Below the pieces are notes generated by a model. The model did no database searches. It was not told the origin of the DNA and saw only the letters and a list, made by a program, of their open reading frames with translations. The translations under genes and the position numbers were made by a program. This document shows, in pieces, positions 24,109-33,748 of a stretch of DNA of 64,000 nt. The first letter of the stretch is position 1. Every line of letters starts with the position of its first letter. The stretch comes from Dyadobacter sediminis (GTDB lineage Bacteria > Bacteroidota > Bacteroidia > Cytophagales > Spirosomataceae): positions 1-64,000 of the forward strand of contig NZ_VCEI01000021.1 of the NCBI RefSeq assembly GCF_005860765.1. The letters run 5' to 3'.

Positions 24109-25476
24109 ATGGCTAACCTGCTCCTTGTAGAAGACGACACCACATTCTCAAAACTGCTCAGCAATTTTCTTGGCAAGCACGGTCATCAGGTTCAGGTTTG
24201 TTCAAGTATCAGAGAGGCCAGAGAAGCGCTGGGCAGCGGTGAAAAACAGGTGTCGTACGATGTGCTGATGCTGGATTATCGTCTGCCGGACGGAAACTCC
24301 ATTGATTTTCTTAAATCGCTGAGAAGCGAGGGCAACCGTACGGCTGCATTCATTATGACCAGTTTTCATGATGTCCGCACTGCAGTAACCGCCATGCAGA
24401 TCGGCGCGTTTGATTACATTACAAAGCCTGTAAATCCGGAAGAGCTGCTGATGGTTTTACGTGAAGCGCTCAACAAAGGCGATGTCACGGTAACGGCCAT
24501 GCCAAGGTCCAGGGCAAATGTAAAATCCGAGAAGCCAACACTGGACTTTATTGAAGGAAGGAGCAAGATTTCCAAGCAATTATATGAATACGTCCGGCTG
24601 GTATCGCCAACGGATATGTCCGTCATCATACAAGGTGAAAGCGGAACCGGAAAAGAACATGTCGCCAAATCCATTCACCGGCTCAGCAAGCGCAGCAGCG
24701 GACCGTTTGTCGCTATTGACTGCGGCTCTTTATCCAAAGAACTCGCAGCAAGTGAACTTTTCGGACATAAAAAAGGTGCTTTTACCGGTGCTTTGCAGGA
24801 CAAAATCGGTCAGTTTGAAGCAGCGGACGGCGGAACTCTGTTCCTGGACGAAATCGGGAATCTTGGTTACGATGTCCAGATCAAGCTGCTCAGGGCATTA
24901 CAGGAAAGGATTATTGTGCCGATCGGCAGTACGCAGCCTGTCAGGGTAGATGTACGCCTGATCGCAGCCACCAATGAAGATCTGATGACCAGCGCCGCAA
25001 AAGGCGATTTCAGAGAAGATCTTTATCACCGCCTGAATGAATTCAAGATTGAAGTGCCGCCGCTCCGCAAGCGGGGCGAAGACCTTGAAATTTTTATCCA
25101 GTATTTTGTAGACAAAGCCAATCAGGAGCTGGAAAGAAATGTCCGGGAACTTTCCAGAGAAGTCATGGATGTTTTCCGCAAGTACGACTGGCCGGGAAAC
25201 CTGCGCGAACTGAACAATGTAATCAAGCGGCTTGTACTGCTGTCAAAAGAAGAAGTTGCCACATTGAGCGCCTTGCCGGCAGAAATGATCACGGCCATGG
25301 AAGATCCGCAAAAGCCGGCCGGCTCCGACCTAAAAGCTATTCAGGAATCACATGAAAAGGAAATGATCGAGAAAGTACTACAGGAAGTGCGCTATAACAA
25401 AAGCAAAGCCGCCAAACTGCTCAATATCGACAGAAAAACGCTTTACTACAAAATTGAAAAATATCATATTGAGTGA
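24109..25476 (+). CDS. Sigma-54-dependent response regulator, NtrC family
   Basis: About 455 residues. A receiver domain (phospho-acceptor Asp56 in MLDYRLPDG, acidic DD at 9-10, Lys in ITKPVNP) is followed by an AAA+ domain with Walker A GESGTGKEHVAKS, the sigma-54 contact loop GAFTGA, Walker B GGTLFLDEIG and a Fis-type helix-turn-helix at the end (NKSKAAKLLNIDRKTLYYKI). It activates RNA polymerase with sigma-54 when phosphorylated. A TTG at 24097 is in frame, but the ATG at 24109 gives the normal receiver start. Its 3' end overlaps that of the convergent hybrid kinase by 13 bases, and the two are probably partners. Confidence 0.93.
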   Translation: MANLLLVEDDTTFSKLLSNFLGKHGHQVQVCSSIREAREALGSGEKQVSYDVLMLDYRLPDGNSIDFLKSLRSEGNRTAAFIMTSFHDVRTAVTAMQIGAFDYITKPVNPEELLMVLREALNKGDVTVTAMPRSRANVKSEKPTLDFIEGRSKISKQLYEYVRLVSPTDMSVIIQGESGTGKEHVAKSIHRLSKRSSGPFVAIDCGSLSKELAASELFGHKKGAFTGALQDKIGQFEAADGGTLFLDEIGNLGYDVQIKLLRALQERIIVPIGSTQPVRVDVRLIAATNEDLMTSAAKGDFREDLYHRLNEFKIEVPPLRKRGEDLEIFIQYFVDKANQELERNVRELSREVMDVFRKYDWPGNLRELNNVIKRLVLLSKEEVATLSALPAEMITAMEDPQKPAGSDLKAIQESHEKEMIEKVLQEVRYNKSKAAKLLNIDRKTLYYKIEKYHIE

Positions 25477-27989
25477 GCCGGCGCTATTTCCTCCACTTGC
25501 TCGATAATTGATTCGGCATATTCCAGTACCTGCGTGATTTCCTCTGCAGAAATCTGTGCGGCATCTGCCCGCAATGCAACTTCCAGATTTCTGAATTGTG
25601 CAGAAAGGTCTTTTGCACCGATCTGGCCTGTTCTTCCTGCCATTCTGTGGATGAGTTCGGGCACTTTTTCAAAGTTGTTGTCATCAATCAGCAGAAAAAG
25701 GGAATCAATATCTTTCCGGCAGTCGGTAACAAACTGATGCAGGATTTCTCGCAGCAGGGCTTCATCGCCAAAAGTCATTTCGTTCAATGCGCTGAGATCA
25801 AAATCATGCACATGACTATTTTCCTGCTTTTGCGGTGTTACTGAAAATGATTCCAGCAGTTCCAGCAGTTCGTTGGAATGGAAAGGCTTCATCAGGAACC
25901 CGTCAAATCCCATGTTCAGAAGATCCTGTCTTTCTTCCGGCATCGCCTGCGCAGTCAGTACAAAGAACTTCACGTCTGCTGCGGCATTCCTGCGCAGACG
26001 CTTACACAGTTCTGCGCCGTTCATGCCCGACATCCGCATGTCCGTCAGCACAAACTTTACCTGATTATCCCACGGTCTGCTCAGGACTTCTTCGGCAGAG
26101 GAAAACGAAGTATGCGGAATGCCGTTCATTTCCAGAACGGATGAGCACCATTTCAGAATAAAAGCATCGTCATCCACAAGCCAGACTTTTCCGGATACCT
26201 GATACTCTTTTTGGTCCGATTCGTCGGGTGCGATTTCCGTTGTTTCCGCTTTTTTAATAAGGGTGGTTACAAAGAACGTAGTGCCTTTATTGGGCGTGCT
26301 TTTTACTTTGATGCTGCCGTTCATTCCTTCAACAAGCGCTTTTACAATGCTCAGTCCAAGTCCGGTTCCGCCGTATTTGCGTGAAATGGAAGGATCAGCT
26401 TGTTCAAACTGGTTGAAAACACGTTGCAGCTGCTCCTCCGACAATCCGATTCCGGTATCTGAAATCTGATATTCAATGCTGTATTCCTTCTCCGATTCAA
26501 AGCCGTTTACTCTTAAAGTTACATCGCCGCTGTTTGTGAATTTAATGGCATTATTAAGCAGATTGTAAAGAACCTGTCTGAGCCGGAATGGATCACCGTT
26601 AAGGTACAACTGAGACGGCAGATTGTTTTCCAGCTTCAATGCAAGACCTTTGGAAGCCGCCGTCGGGCGCAGCATCTGGATTACTTCGTTCAGGAACGGC
26701 GTGATGGCAAAAGTCCGTTCTTCAAAAGTAAACCGGTCTGAAATAATACGGCTGTAATCCAGCACTTCATTGACGAGGTAAAGCAAATGTTCCGATGCCG
26801 AATGCAATATTTCCAGATCCTGCCGTTGAGGCTTTTTACTGTTTTTAAGCGCTTCCGTGTAGCCGATAATGGATTGCAGCGGCGTCCGTATTTCATGGCT
26901 CATGTTCGACAGAAAACGCTGTTTGGCAAGGCTGTGATATTCTGCTTCTTCTTTGGCTTCTTCCAGCTGGCTCCTGTACTCGTTGCTTCTGGCTATGTCT
27001 GTAAAAATCAAATAGGCAAGCAAAGCCGTAAGAAGAAAAAACCCGAGCATCACCCATTCCAGTCCGTCGATGCTTTTGGCGACAAGATTCTTGGAAATCC
27101 GGGTTTGTATATTTGAATCTTTAAGCACTTCACTTTCCACACCCTGCATTACTTTCAGAAGCTGCCTTACAAGCGTATTGCCGGCAATGGCCAGTTCCTG
27201 TTCACGGTCTACAAAATGGGTAGTCCTGATCTTCTGAGATTTTTCGATCGCATGCACTGCTTCGCCCACTTTTTCAATCGTGCTGTCTTCCTGCACAACT
27301 TTCAGGGTGTCGACCTCCACATTGATTTCCTGCTTCTGATACGTTTTGGGCGCTTCCGCCACCTGATTTTTCTTGTTCTTTTTCCCGCTGAAAACACGGT
27401 TCAGAAATCCTTTTTTCTCTTCTTTATGCGGAGTAGTATCCGGCAGTTCGGTATAAACGGTAGTTGTCGTCGTTTTTTTCTCCGTTTTCACAACGGTGCT
27501 TTCAGGTTTCAGCTGCGTGGTAATCAGTCCGGAAATGGATTTTACTTCGTCTGAAAGCGCCTTGTTGCTGACCAGTTTGGACCGTACTTTGATATACTTG
27601 CTATAAATCTTCTCACGCTGTTCCAGTATGGATTTCATCGAATCAATGCGGACGATCTGAGCAGAATTGTCAAGACTCAGGCCTTTCAGGGTATCCAGCA
27701 AAAGCAGCAATTCCTTGGATTGTGCGAGAACCTGTTTGTCTCTGTCTTCATTTTTGAGCGTACGTGCATTCTGTAAATGATCAAGCTGAAGAATGTTTTT
27801 AAAAATCTGGTTAACCAGCCTCAGCCGGTCATTTGGTGTGGATAAAGCCTCAACCTTGTTCAGCATGTCCTCAAATGTCCTTTTACTGATAAACCAGGAT
27901 AAGCCAAGTGCCAGTGAAGTCAGGAAAAAGCCCAGCAATACTTTTCCTGTTACTGATTTCAAAAAATGTATTTTGCGTAAAGCTGACAT
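25464..27989 (-). CDS. Hybrid sensor histidine kinase with receiver and HPt domains
   Basis: 841 residues. Two TM segments (about 15-34 and 311-331) bracket a 275-residue sensor region that contains a Lys/Thr-rich insert (KKTTTTTVYT, then GKKNKKNQ). A coiled linker leads to the HisKA box (SNMSHEIRTP, His365), HATPase motifs (NLLNNAIKF, DTGIGL, GGTGLGLSI), a receiver with DDD and LTDMRMSGMNG, and a C-terminal HPt domain (LIHRMAGRTGQIG). This is a full phosphorelay in one protein and likely feeds the convergent NtrC-type regulator. The signal is unknown. Confidence 0.9.
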   Translation of the reverse strand: MSALRKIHFLKSVTGKVLLGFFLTSLALGLSWFISKRTFEDMLNKVEALSTPNDRLRLVNQIFKNILQLDHLQNARTLKNEDRDKQVLAQSKELLLLLDTLKGLSLDNSAQIVRIDSMKSILEQREKIYSKYIKVRSKLVSNKALSDEVKSISGLITTQLKPESTVVKTEKKTTTTTVYTELPDTTPHKEEKKGFLNRVFSGKKNKKNQVAEAPKTYQKQEINVEVDTLKVVQEDSTIEKVGEAVHAIEKSQKIRTTHFVDREQELAIAGNTLVRQLLKVMQGVESEVLKDSNIQTRISKNLVAKSIDGLEWVMLGFFLLTALLAYLIFTDIARSNEYRSQLEEAKEEAEYHSLAKQRFLSNMSHEIRTPLQSIIGYTEALKNSKKPQRQDLEILHSASEHLLYLVNEVLDYSRIISDRFTFEERTFAITPFLNEVIQMLRPTAASKGLALKLENNLPSQLYLNGDPFRLRQVLYNLLNNAIKFTNSGDVTLRVNGFESEKEYSIEYQISDTGIGLSEEQLQRVFNQFEQADPSISRKYGGTGLGLSIVKALVEGMNGSIKVKSTPNKGTTFFVTTLIKKAETTEIAPDESDQKEYQVSGKVWLVDDDAFILKWCSSVLEMNGIPHTSFSSAEEVLSRPWDNQVKFVLTDMRMSGMNGAELCKRLRRNAAADVKFFVLTAQAMPEERQDLLNMGFDGFLMKPFHSNELLELLESFSVTPQKQENSHVHDFDLSALNEMTFGDEALLREILHQFVTDCRKDIDSLFLLIDDNNFEKVPELIHRMAGRTGQIGAKDLSAQFRNLEVALRADAAQISAEEITQVLEYAESIIEQVEEIAPAHSI

Positions 27990-28117
27990 AACGTTCCGGA
28001 ATTATACAGTATCAATAAACGCATTTCGAGCAGCGAAAGTTGTAAATCCATTCATTGCCATGCATTTGCAGGGTGAATATAATGCATTTGGCAGATACTT
28101 TTCCAACTCTCTCACAA

Positions 28118-28170
28118 AACAGAAAAAGGAGATGCTCCCTTTCCGGACATCTCCTTTTTCTGTTATTTTT
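28118..28170 (-). terminator. Strong terminator downstream of the propeller-cytochrome gene
   Basis: A perfect 17-bp stem (28118-28134 with 28148-28164) and a 13-base loop. It lies between the stop at 28200 and the start of the hybrid kinase gene, both on the minus strand. Confidence 0.85.
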
Positions 28171-28199
28171 TACCTTTCTGTCCGGTTGAAATGCCGGTT

Positions 28200-30143
28200 T
28201 TACTTGCCAAGCGAGTTAATCCATGATGCGATTTTTGCAGCTTCCTCTTTGGGAACCTGAGGCATCGGAGGCATTGGCGTTGCAAAATCAGGCCAGTTTT
28301 CCGGTTTTGGGTTATAAATCAGATCCATGATTTTTTCATTGCTGTACTTGCGTTTTGCAACGTCCGTATACGACGGTCCAACTACTTTTTTATCTGTAGC
28401 ATGACATGCAAGGCACGTATTCTTCTGAAGCAATGGCTTTACTTCATCCCACGTCGGCGTTTTTGAAGCCGATGCGGTTGCTGCAGTCGTTTTACCTTTT
28501 CCGTCCGGTGAAACATGCTCTTTTGCAGAAGCTGGTGCCGCTGCTGCCGCTGCATTGCCGGATCTTGTTGTTTTCAGTTCCGAAACTTTCAGTTTTTCGC
28601 CGTCTGGAATGTTGTTCAGCGTATAATAAGCTTCCGGATGCACAAGCGACCAGCTGTTTGTAGCAGCACGTATGCCGTCCAGCTGAATTTTGTGAACATA
28701 ATACTGGCGCATCCCGTCCAGAACAATCCGTACTCTTTTATTATCGTCGGATACTTTTACGCCTTTGACTTTTACATCTTCCAGATTGATCTGCGGGCTT
28801 CCGTACACCGGGTAATGCTTGTACAAGTAGCTGCTCACTTTATATGAGTCCAGATCTTCGGCTGACTTGCGGTCAACAGGCATCGTGAATTCCACTTCAA
28901 AACCGTCCGGCATTGCTTTTACCGTGTACATTTCAAACGGCATTTTCCCGTTCCAGATCAGACGCTGCAAACCCTGATTGGCATCGCCCGCAGAACCCCA
29001 GCCGCGATTGGTTTCTCCCACGAACATGGAACCGTCCTTATCAAAAGCCATACGCAGCACGCCCGACTGAAATCCGCTGCGGAAACCGATGCTTGCACCC
29101 TGGTATTCACCTTTTACTTTTTCCAGAACAATACGCATGATATTGCTTTGTCCCTGATCGCCAACGAAAACCTGTCCTGTAAATGGTCCGAAACCGCCTT
29201 TTGTATCATCCAGAATAAGCTCCGAAGTAGACACGCCATGTACGCCATAAGGAAGCCACACAGCCGGCAACTGAACCATATTGTATTTTTCTTTCAGCTG
29301 ATATAGAAACTGCGGCGCTTCATTTCCTGTATTTTCAGGCTTGATGGCGCGTCCCTGATCGTCTTTGTTCTGGCGGTTGTCGCGTTCTGCAAAGAACTGC
29401 TTTTCGGTGAGCTTAACCGGTGAATCCGGCGTTCCGGCCCATCTCAATCCCGCAGGATGGCCCATAAAGCCACCTTTTTTAACCTGGAAAATAGCGCCTG
29501 TTCCCATCCAGTCGCCCTGGTTGTCTGTATAAAACAGTTCGCCGTTCAGCATGCTGATACCCGCAGGGGAACGAACGCCCGTTGCATACGGCTCGTATTT
29601 TCCTTCGTTGGTAATATGGAAAATCCATCCGCGACCCGGCACACGGCTTTCGCCTCTCCACCATTCCTCATCGCCGAAAGCGACGTTTCCGCTTACGAAG
29701 AAACTTCCGTCCGGAGCCAGTTTCGGCCCAAATGAATATTCATGATAATGTCCTGACAGCGGCCATGCATATACCGTTTCGTAAACATCCGCTTTGCCAT
29801 CTCCGTTTTTGTCTACCAGTTTGGTCAGTTCGCCGCGCTGCGCACAGTACAAGGCACCTTCTTTATAGGCAAGACCCAGAATTTCATGCAATCCGGTCGC
29901 GAATTTTCGAAAATAAGGCGTGCGGCTTGTCGGGTTGTCCACAATCCAGACCTCACCTCTTCTGGTAGAAATCGCCAGTGAACCGTTCGGCATGGTGGTT
30001 AGTCCGCCGACTTCAAGGATAATTCCTTCCGGAATCGGCGGTGTTAAAATTTTATAGAAGTCTTCTTCTTTAGGGGACTCCTGCGCTTTAAGCATTGTAA
30101 GACTTGCCAGCAGCGCAAAGGCTATGTGAGCAATTTTTTTCAT
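28200..30143 (-). CDS. Secreted beta-propeller / cytochrome c fusion protein
   Basis: About 647 residues with a signal peptide (MKKIAHIAFALLASLTMLKAQ). Residues roughly 25-400 form a six-bladed propeller like PQQ-type sugar dehydrogenases (GLTTMPNGSLAISTRRGEVW, LAPDGSFFVSGN, GVRSPAGISML). A middle domain (about 410-520) is followed by an Ala-rich linker and a C-terminal cytochrome c domain with CLACH and the Met-ligand region TPMPPMPQVP. Such proteins are thought to oxidise sugars or alcohols and pass electrons to the haem. The TTG at 30149 was replaced by the ATG at 30143. It is 28 bases downstream of the DUF1080/PA14 gene, same operon. Confidence 0.82.
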   Translation of the reverse strand: MKKIAHIAFALLASLTMLKAQESPKEEDFYKILTPPIPEGIILEVGGLTTMPNGSLAISTRRGEVWIVDNPTSRTPYFRKFATGLHEILGLAYKEGALYCAQRGELTKLVDKNGDGKADVYETVYAWPLSGHYHEYSFGPKLAPDGSFFVSGNVAFGDEEWWRGESRVPGRGWIFHITNEGKYEPYATGVRSPAGISMLNGELFYTDNQGDWMGTGAIFQVKKGGFMGHPAGLRWAGTPDSPVKLTEKQFFAERDNRQNKDDQGRAIKPENTGNEAPQFLYQLKEKYNMVQLPAVWLPYGVHGVSTSELILDDTKGGFGPFTGQVFVGDQGQSNIMRIVLEKVKGEYQGASIGFRSGFQSGVLRMAFDKDGSMFVGETNRGWGSAGDANQGLQRLIWNGKMPFEMYTVKAMPDGFEVEFTMPVDRKSAEDLDSYKVSSYLYKHYPVYGSPQINLEDVKVKGVKVSDDNKRVRIVLDGMRQYYVHKIQLDGIRAATNSWSLVHPEAYYTLNNIPDGEKLKVSELKTTRSGNAAAAAAPASAKEHVSPDGKGKTTAATASASKTPTWDEVKPLLQKNTCLACHATDKKVVGPSYTDVAKRKYSNEKIMDLIYNPKPENWPDFATPMPPMPQVPKEEAAKIASWINSLGK

Positions 30144-30171
30144 TATCAATAGGATATCAAAAAGATTAAAA

Positions 30172-32022
30172 TCAGAATAGGATCGAATACTTCACTTCGC
30201 CGTTGCGTACCGGAACAAGCAGTTCCTGCTGACCGTTTGCGCCTCTTATTTCAGGTTTTGCCGTTTTGTCAGCCAGCTGAATGTAGTAGGATTTGTTGTC
30301 CACGGCATAAAGTCCGTCCGCTACTTTTTCAATAACCGATCCGTCGGCCAGTCTTGCAACCAGGTCCGTTACAGGGTTATTTACTTTTACAATGCGTTCA
30401 AGGTACTGGTTATTCACAACCGAAATATAATCCGTTACCGTGGAGCCGAATGCCTGATACTGGAACGTCGGAACGTCCGTTTCATCCAGTACATAGCCTT
30501 TCGGGCGGTAGCGGCTTCCGGTGGTGTCGGACTGCCATTTTGAATTTCCTTTGGTTTTGCCAAGCAGCATATCGTCGTTCAGAAGCGTAACGCTTCCGCG
30601 CGGGCGGGAAGAACCGTCGCCGCGATCGTGCCACATCGGCGTTGCATCCAGAAACTCGCCGCGCCAAACCTGCAATACGTTCCCTTTGTCCATATCGTAG
30701 GTATAATGCAGGTTTGCCGGGCTTCCCACCGAAACTGCATGCACTACACGTTGCTTTTTAGCTTTTTCATCCTTTTTGAAATCCATGAAACTGCGCGTAA
30801 TCGTATTGGTTCCGGCTGAGATCAGGATCGGATCATTGGTTCTTCCGGACATGGCGGAGCTTTTTGCATGATGCGCCACTTCCCTGAAACCCGGGCCGCT
30901 GATCCACAGACCCAGGGCAGGACGCAGCCATCCGTCTCTTTTGTTATTGAATATCTCGATTTTGTGATCGCCGGCCGTAAGGTTTGTTTTTGCTTCCCGA
31001 AATTCACTATCCGATTTCCACTGCGCATCAATTACGTATTTGCCATCAACTCTTAAATAGGAATTGCCCGGCGCCTGTAACCTGAAATTGTACTCTCCGG
31101 CTGTCGGTGCGCTGTATGTGCCCGTGTACACGTAAGAATAATTATTGTTCTCTTTCAGGATTTCCCACGTCAGCGCTTCTGTTTTGCCTGTTTCGGCAGG
31201 AGTCAGTTTGCCAAGGTCGTCTGTTTCCAGGATATTTCCGTAATACGTTTTATAGCTCAGGTCGGATAATGTTCCGGGCTTTTTATCAAAATTATTGATT
31301 ACAATGTTTTTGATTGCCAGCGAACCGTGATCGCCCTGAAAGCGGAGCGGACCCATGGCAACGTCTTCAGCCGTAAGCGAACCGCGGGTAGGACCGCTTA
31401 CTTCCACATTCTCATGAATAGTCACGCCGTTCAGCACAACGGAAAGGAATACGGCATTGGAGATTTTCTTGCCGTTTGCATCAAAGCGGGGCGCTTGATA
31501 CGATATTTTGATATTTTGCCACAGGCCGGGCGCTTTTGCCACATTGAAACGCGGCGCATAGCCTTCATATCCTTTTTCACCTTCCGGCTTGGTATCGTTC
31601 CAGCGTTCGTAAATACCGCCGCAATCGTTGTACTTGGCCGTTTTTTTGCCCCAGCTGTCAAAAAGCTGGACTTCGTAATTTCCCTGCAGGTAAATGCCGG
31701 AATTTGATCCTTTGGCAAGCATGAAATCCAGTTCAATGTCCAGATCGCCGTGCTTGAAATTGGAGATCAGCTCATATTGATTGCCATACTTGCCCTTTTC
31801 ATGCGTACATGCAAGAACGCCTTTGCCGGGCGTTGTTGTCATTGCGTTTTCCTTGAAAATGTCGGCCGTTGCATTGCCTACAATTTTCCAGTTGTCCGAT
31901 TTTGTAGTGAATGCACTGAGGTCGTTGAGAGGAACAGTTTGCTGAGCATGAACGGATTGTGTAACAAGCACTGCCATGCAACAGGCAAGCAGTCGCCATA
32001 AAAAAGTATTGTGTTTAAACAT
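30172..32022 (-). CDS. Secreted DUF1080 (3-keto-disaccharide hydrolase type) and PA14-like protein
   Basis: 616 residues with a signal peptide to about VHAQ. Residues about 30-245 are a DUF1080/concanavalin-like jelly roll (DIELDFMLAKGSNSGIYLQG, YEVQLFDSWG, CGGIYERWNDTKP); family members cleave 3-ketoglycosides. Residues about 255-385 look like a PA14 carbohydrate-binding module (YTGTYSAPTAGEYNFRL, GDHKIEIFNNKRDG). The last 230 residues have no recognised domain. It heads the operon with the propeller-cytochrome protein and is divergent from a second DUF1080 gene. A pathway that oxidises a sugar at C3 and then cuts it would fit, as inference. Confidence 0.82.
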   Translation of the reverse strand: MFKHNTFLWRLLACCMAVLVTQSVHAQQTVPLNDLSAFTTKSDNWKIVGNATADIFKENAMTTTPGKGVLACTHEKGKYGNQYELISNFKHGDLDIELDFMLAKGSNSGIYLQGNYEVQLFDSWGKKTAKYNDCGGIYERWNDTKPEGEKGYEGYAPRFNVAKAPGLWQNIKISYQAPRFDANGKKISNAVFLSVVLNGVTIHENVEVSGPTRGSLTAEDVAMGPLRFQGDHGSLAIKNIVINNFDKKPGTLSDLSYKTYYGNILETDDLGKLTPAETGKTEALTWEILKENNNYSYVYTGTYSAPTAGEYNFRLQAPGNSYLRVDGKYVIDAQWKSDSEFREAKTNLTAGDHKIEIFNNKRDGWLRPALGLWISGPGFREVAHHAKSSAMSGRTNDPILISAGTNTITRSFMDFKKDEKAKKQRVVHAVSVGSPANLHYTYDMDKGNVLQVWRGEFLDATPMWHDRGDGSSRPRGSVTLLNDDMLLGKTKGNSKWQSDTTGSRYRPKGYVLDETDVPTFQYQAFGSTVTDYISVVNNQYLERIVKVNNPVTDLVARLADGSVIEKVADGLYAVDNKSYYIQLADKTAKPEIRGANGQQELLVPVRNGEVKYSILF

Positions 32023-32202
32023 ACAGGAAATAAACTTATTGGTTTGGAATTAAGCACCGATTCGGCGGGCGGTGCAAATAACGTGAAGAAATAGGAAAAT
32101 TGCATTTAATTAGATGAGAATCGCAATTGTTAATGCTTTTTGCTTAATGTTGTATTTTTTGTTATTTCAATGAGTTATTAGACTAAACAGTTTTTTGTTA
32201 AA

Positions 32203-32967
32203 ATGAAAAAATTAATTCTTACCGCGTTCAGCCTTGCAACGGCATTTGCTGCACATGCGCAATTGCAACCTGCCAAGCAAACGCCGGAATCCAGTGAATT
32301 GTGGAGCCCGGTTCCACGTGTTGTAACGCCAGGGAAAAATTCTACGACAGTTTCCGGATTTACTGCTCCTTCCGATGCAATCGTGTTGTTTGACGGTAAA
32401 AATCTGGATGCGTGGGTTTCCGGAAAAGACGGAAAAGCGGCTGCGCCCTGGACAGTTGCCGACGGAATCATAACCGTTGCGCCAAAATCCGGCGACATTC
32501 AGACCAAGCAGACTTTCGGCGATTATCAGCTGCATATCGAATGGCGTACGCCGGCAAAAGTAGAAGGAAGCAGCCAGGGAAGAGGAAACAGCGGCATTTT
32601 CATGCAGGGTGTTTACGAACTTCAGGTGCTGGACAGCTACAATAACCCGACTTACTCCAACGGACAGGCCGGTTCTATTTACAAACAGACCATGCCGCTC
32701 GTAAATGCATCCGTAGGCCCGGGCGAATGGCAGACTTACGATGTGGTTTATACTGCGCCGCATTTTAACAAAGACGGACAAATGACGATCCCGCCTTATA
32801 TTACGGTAATCCATAACGGCGTACTGGTTCAGAACCATACGATGATCCAGGGAACAACGCCTTATGTAGGACAGCCTACGATTGAGCCGCACGGCCGAGG
32901 CCCGATCAAACTGCAGGATCACAACAATACAACGAGTTTCAGAAATATCTGGATCAGAGAATTGTAA
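32203..32967 (+). CDS. Secreted DUF1080 single-domain protein
   Basis: 254 residues with a signal peptide (to AHAQ) and a single DUF1080 domain: LFDGKNLDAWVSGKDG, DYQLHIEWRTP, GRGNSGIFMQGVYELQVLDSYNNPTY, and the end PIKLQDHNNTTSFRNIWIREL. Such enzymes act on 3-keto-sugars or remain of unknown substrate. It is transcribed divergently from the larger DUF1080/PA14 protein, sharing a 180-base intergenic region. A TTG (32127-32129) and a near-consensus TATTTTTTG (32153-32161) could form its promoter, with one extra base in the -7 element. A strong terminator follows. Confidence 0.85.
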   Translation: MKKLILTAFSLATAFAAHAQLQPAKQTPESSELWSPVPRVVTPGKNSTTVSGFTAPSDAIVLFDGKNLDAWVSGKDGKAAAPWTVADGIITVAPKSGDIQTKQTFGDYQLHIEWRTPAKVEGSSQGRGNSGIFMQGVYELQVLDSYNNPTYSNGQAGSIYKQTMPLVNASVGPGEWQTYDVVYTAPHFNKDGQMTIPPYITVIHNGVLVQNHTMIQGTTPYVGQPTIEPHGRGPIKLQDHNNTTSFRNIWIREL

Positions 32968-33001
32968 GACAGCGTATTTCGGTACGGGTACAATATTTTA
33001 G

Positions 33002-33046
33002 AGGCTTAAACGGTTTGAAAAAGCGGTTTAAGCCTTTTCTTTTTTC
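33002..33046 (+). terminator. Terminator after the DUF1080 gene
   Basis: AGGCTTAAAC (33002-33011) pairs perfectly with GTTTAAGCCT (33026-33035), followed by a T-rich tail. Confidence 0.85.
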
Positions 33047-33093
33047 AATACTTTAGAAATTATTTATTTACTCGCTCGAAAGGAATTGTTGTC

Positions 33094-33660
33094 ATGCAGG
33101 AAATAGAACCCTATTACAACTGGGAAAAACATTACGTTGCCAGTCACGACGAACGTTCGCCTTTTTACGGAAGAACTTACAACCTCGATTATTACGAAAA
33201 TGCAATATATGGTTATTACATACATCCTTTATGGGATGAAATCGGATCGGAAACGCTTTATGTAAAAATCATTTATGCCGATTACAACAAGCATTTTGCC
33301 ATTATCGAAATGTTTGGGGAATGGAATGACGCGCTGCATAACGATATCATGTTTTTCAAGCGCCAGGTTGCGGACATGCTGATCAATGAAGGAATCAACC
33401 AGTTTATCCTGCTCGGAGAAAATGTGCTGGACTTTCACGGCGGCGACGACGATTACTATGCAGAATGGTTTGATGATATAGAAGACGGCTGGATTGCGGC
33501 GGTCAATTTCAGGGAACATGTGGAGGAACAATGGAAGCGTTTCAGGCTGGATTACTACATCAATTTCGGAGGCACACTTCAGATCGGAAACTGGCGTACT
33601 TTGCAGCCGGAACCGTTCTATGAATTAGTTAAAAAATTGATGATAAGAAGGTTAGAGTAG
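33094..33660 (+). CDS. Conserved-looking hypothetical protein, aromatic and acidic
   Basis: 188 residues, no family recognised. It is rich in Tyr, Trp, Asp and Glu, without signal peptide or TM segment, so probably cytoplasmic. A central section (LYVKIIYADYNKHFAIIEMFGEW, then MFFKRQVADMLINEGINQFILLGENVLDF) has alternating strands and helices somewhat like a STAS domain, followed by a very acidic patch GGDDDYYAEWFDDIEDGW. The end (INFGGTLQIGNWRTLQPEPFYELVKKLMIRRLE) is amphipathic. Start ATG 33094 lies after the DUF1080 terminator. Function unknown. Confidence 0.65.
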   Translation: MQEIEPYYNWEKHYVASHDERSPFYGRTYNLDYYENAIYGYYIHPLWDEIGSETLYVKIIYADYNKHFAIIEMFGEWNDALHNDIMFFKRQVADMLINEGINQFILLGENVLDFHGGDDDYYAEWFDDIEDGWIAAVNFREHVEEQWKRFRLDYYINFGGTLQIGNWRTLQPEPFYELVKKLMIRRLE

Positions 33661-33679
33661 AGAAAAGCGTATACAATTG

Positions 33680-33710
33680 TTGCAACGTTGATAACTCCTT
33701 TGTAGATTTG
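33680..33710 (+). promoter_or_regulatory. Promoter of the LEA-like gene
   Basis: TTG at 33680-33682 and a full -7 match TAGATTTG at 33703-33710 are 20 bases apart, about 38 bases before the ATG. Confidence 0.65.
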
Positions 33711-33748
33711 GTTTTGACGTATATTAATCCAACCAAACCTTGAAACTT

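Noticed and set aside
25464..25476. Frameshift or fusion at the regulator/kinase junction
   Set aside because: The two genes are on opposite strands and both end with complete domains; the overlap is a simple convergent arrangement.
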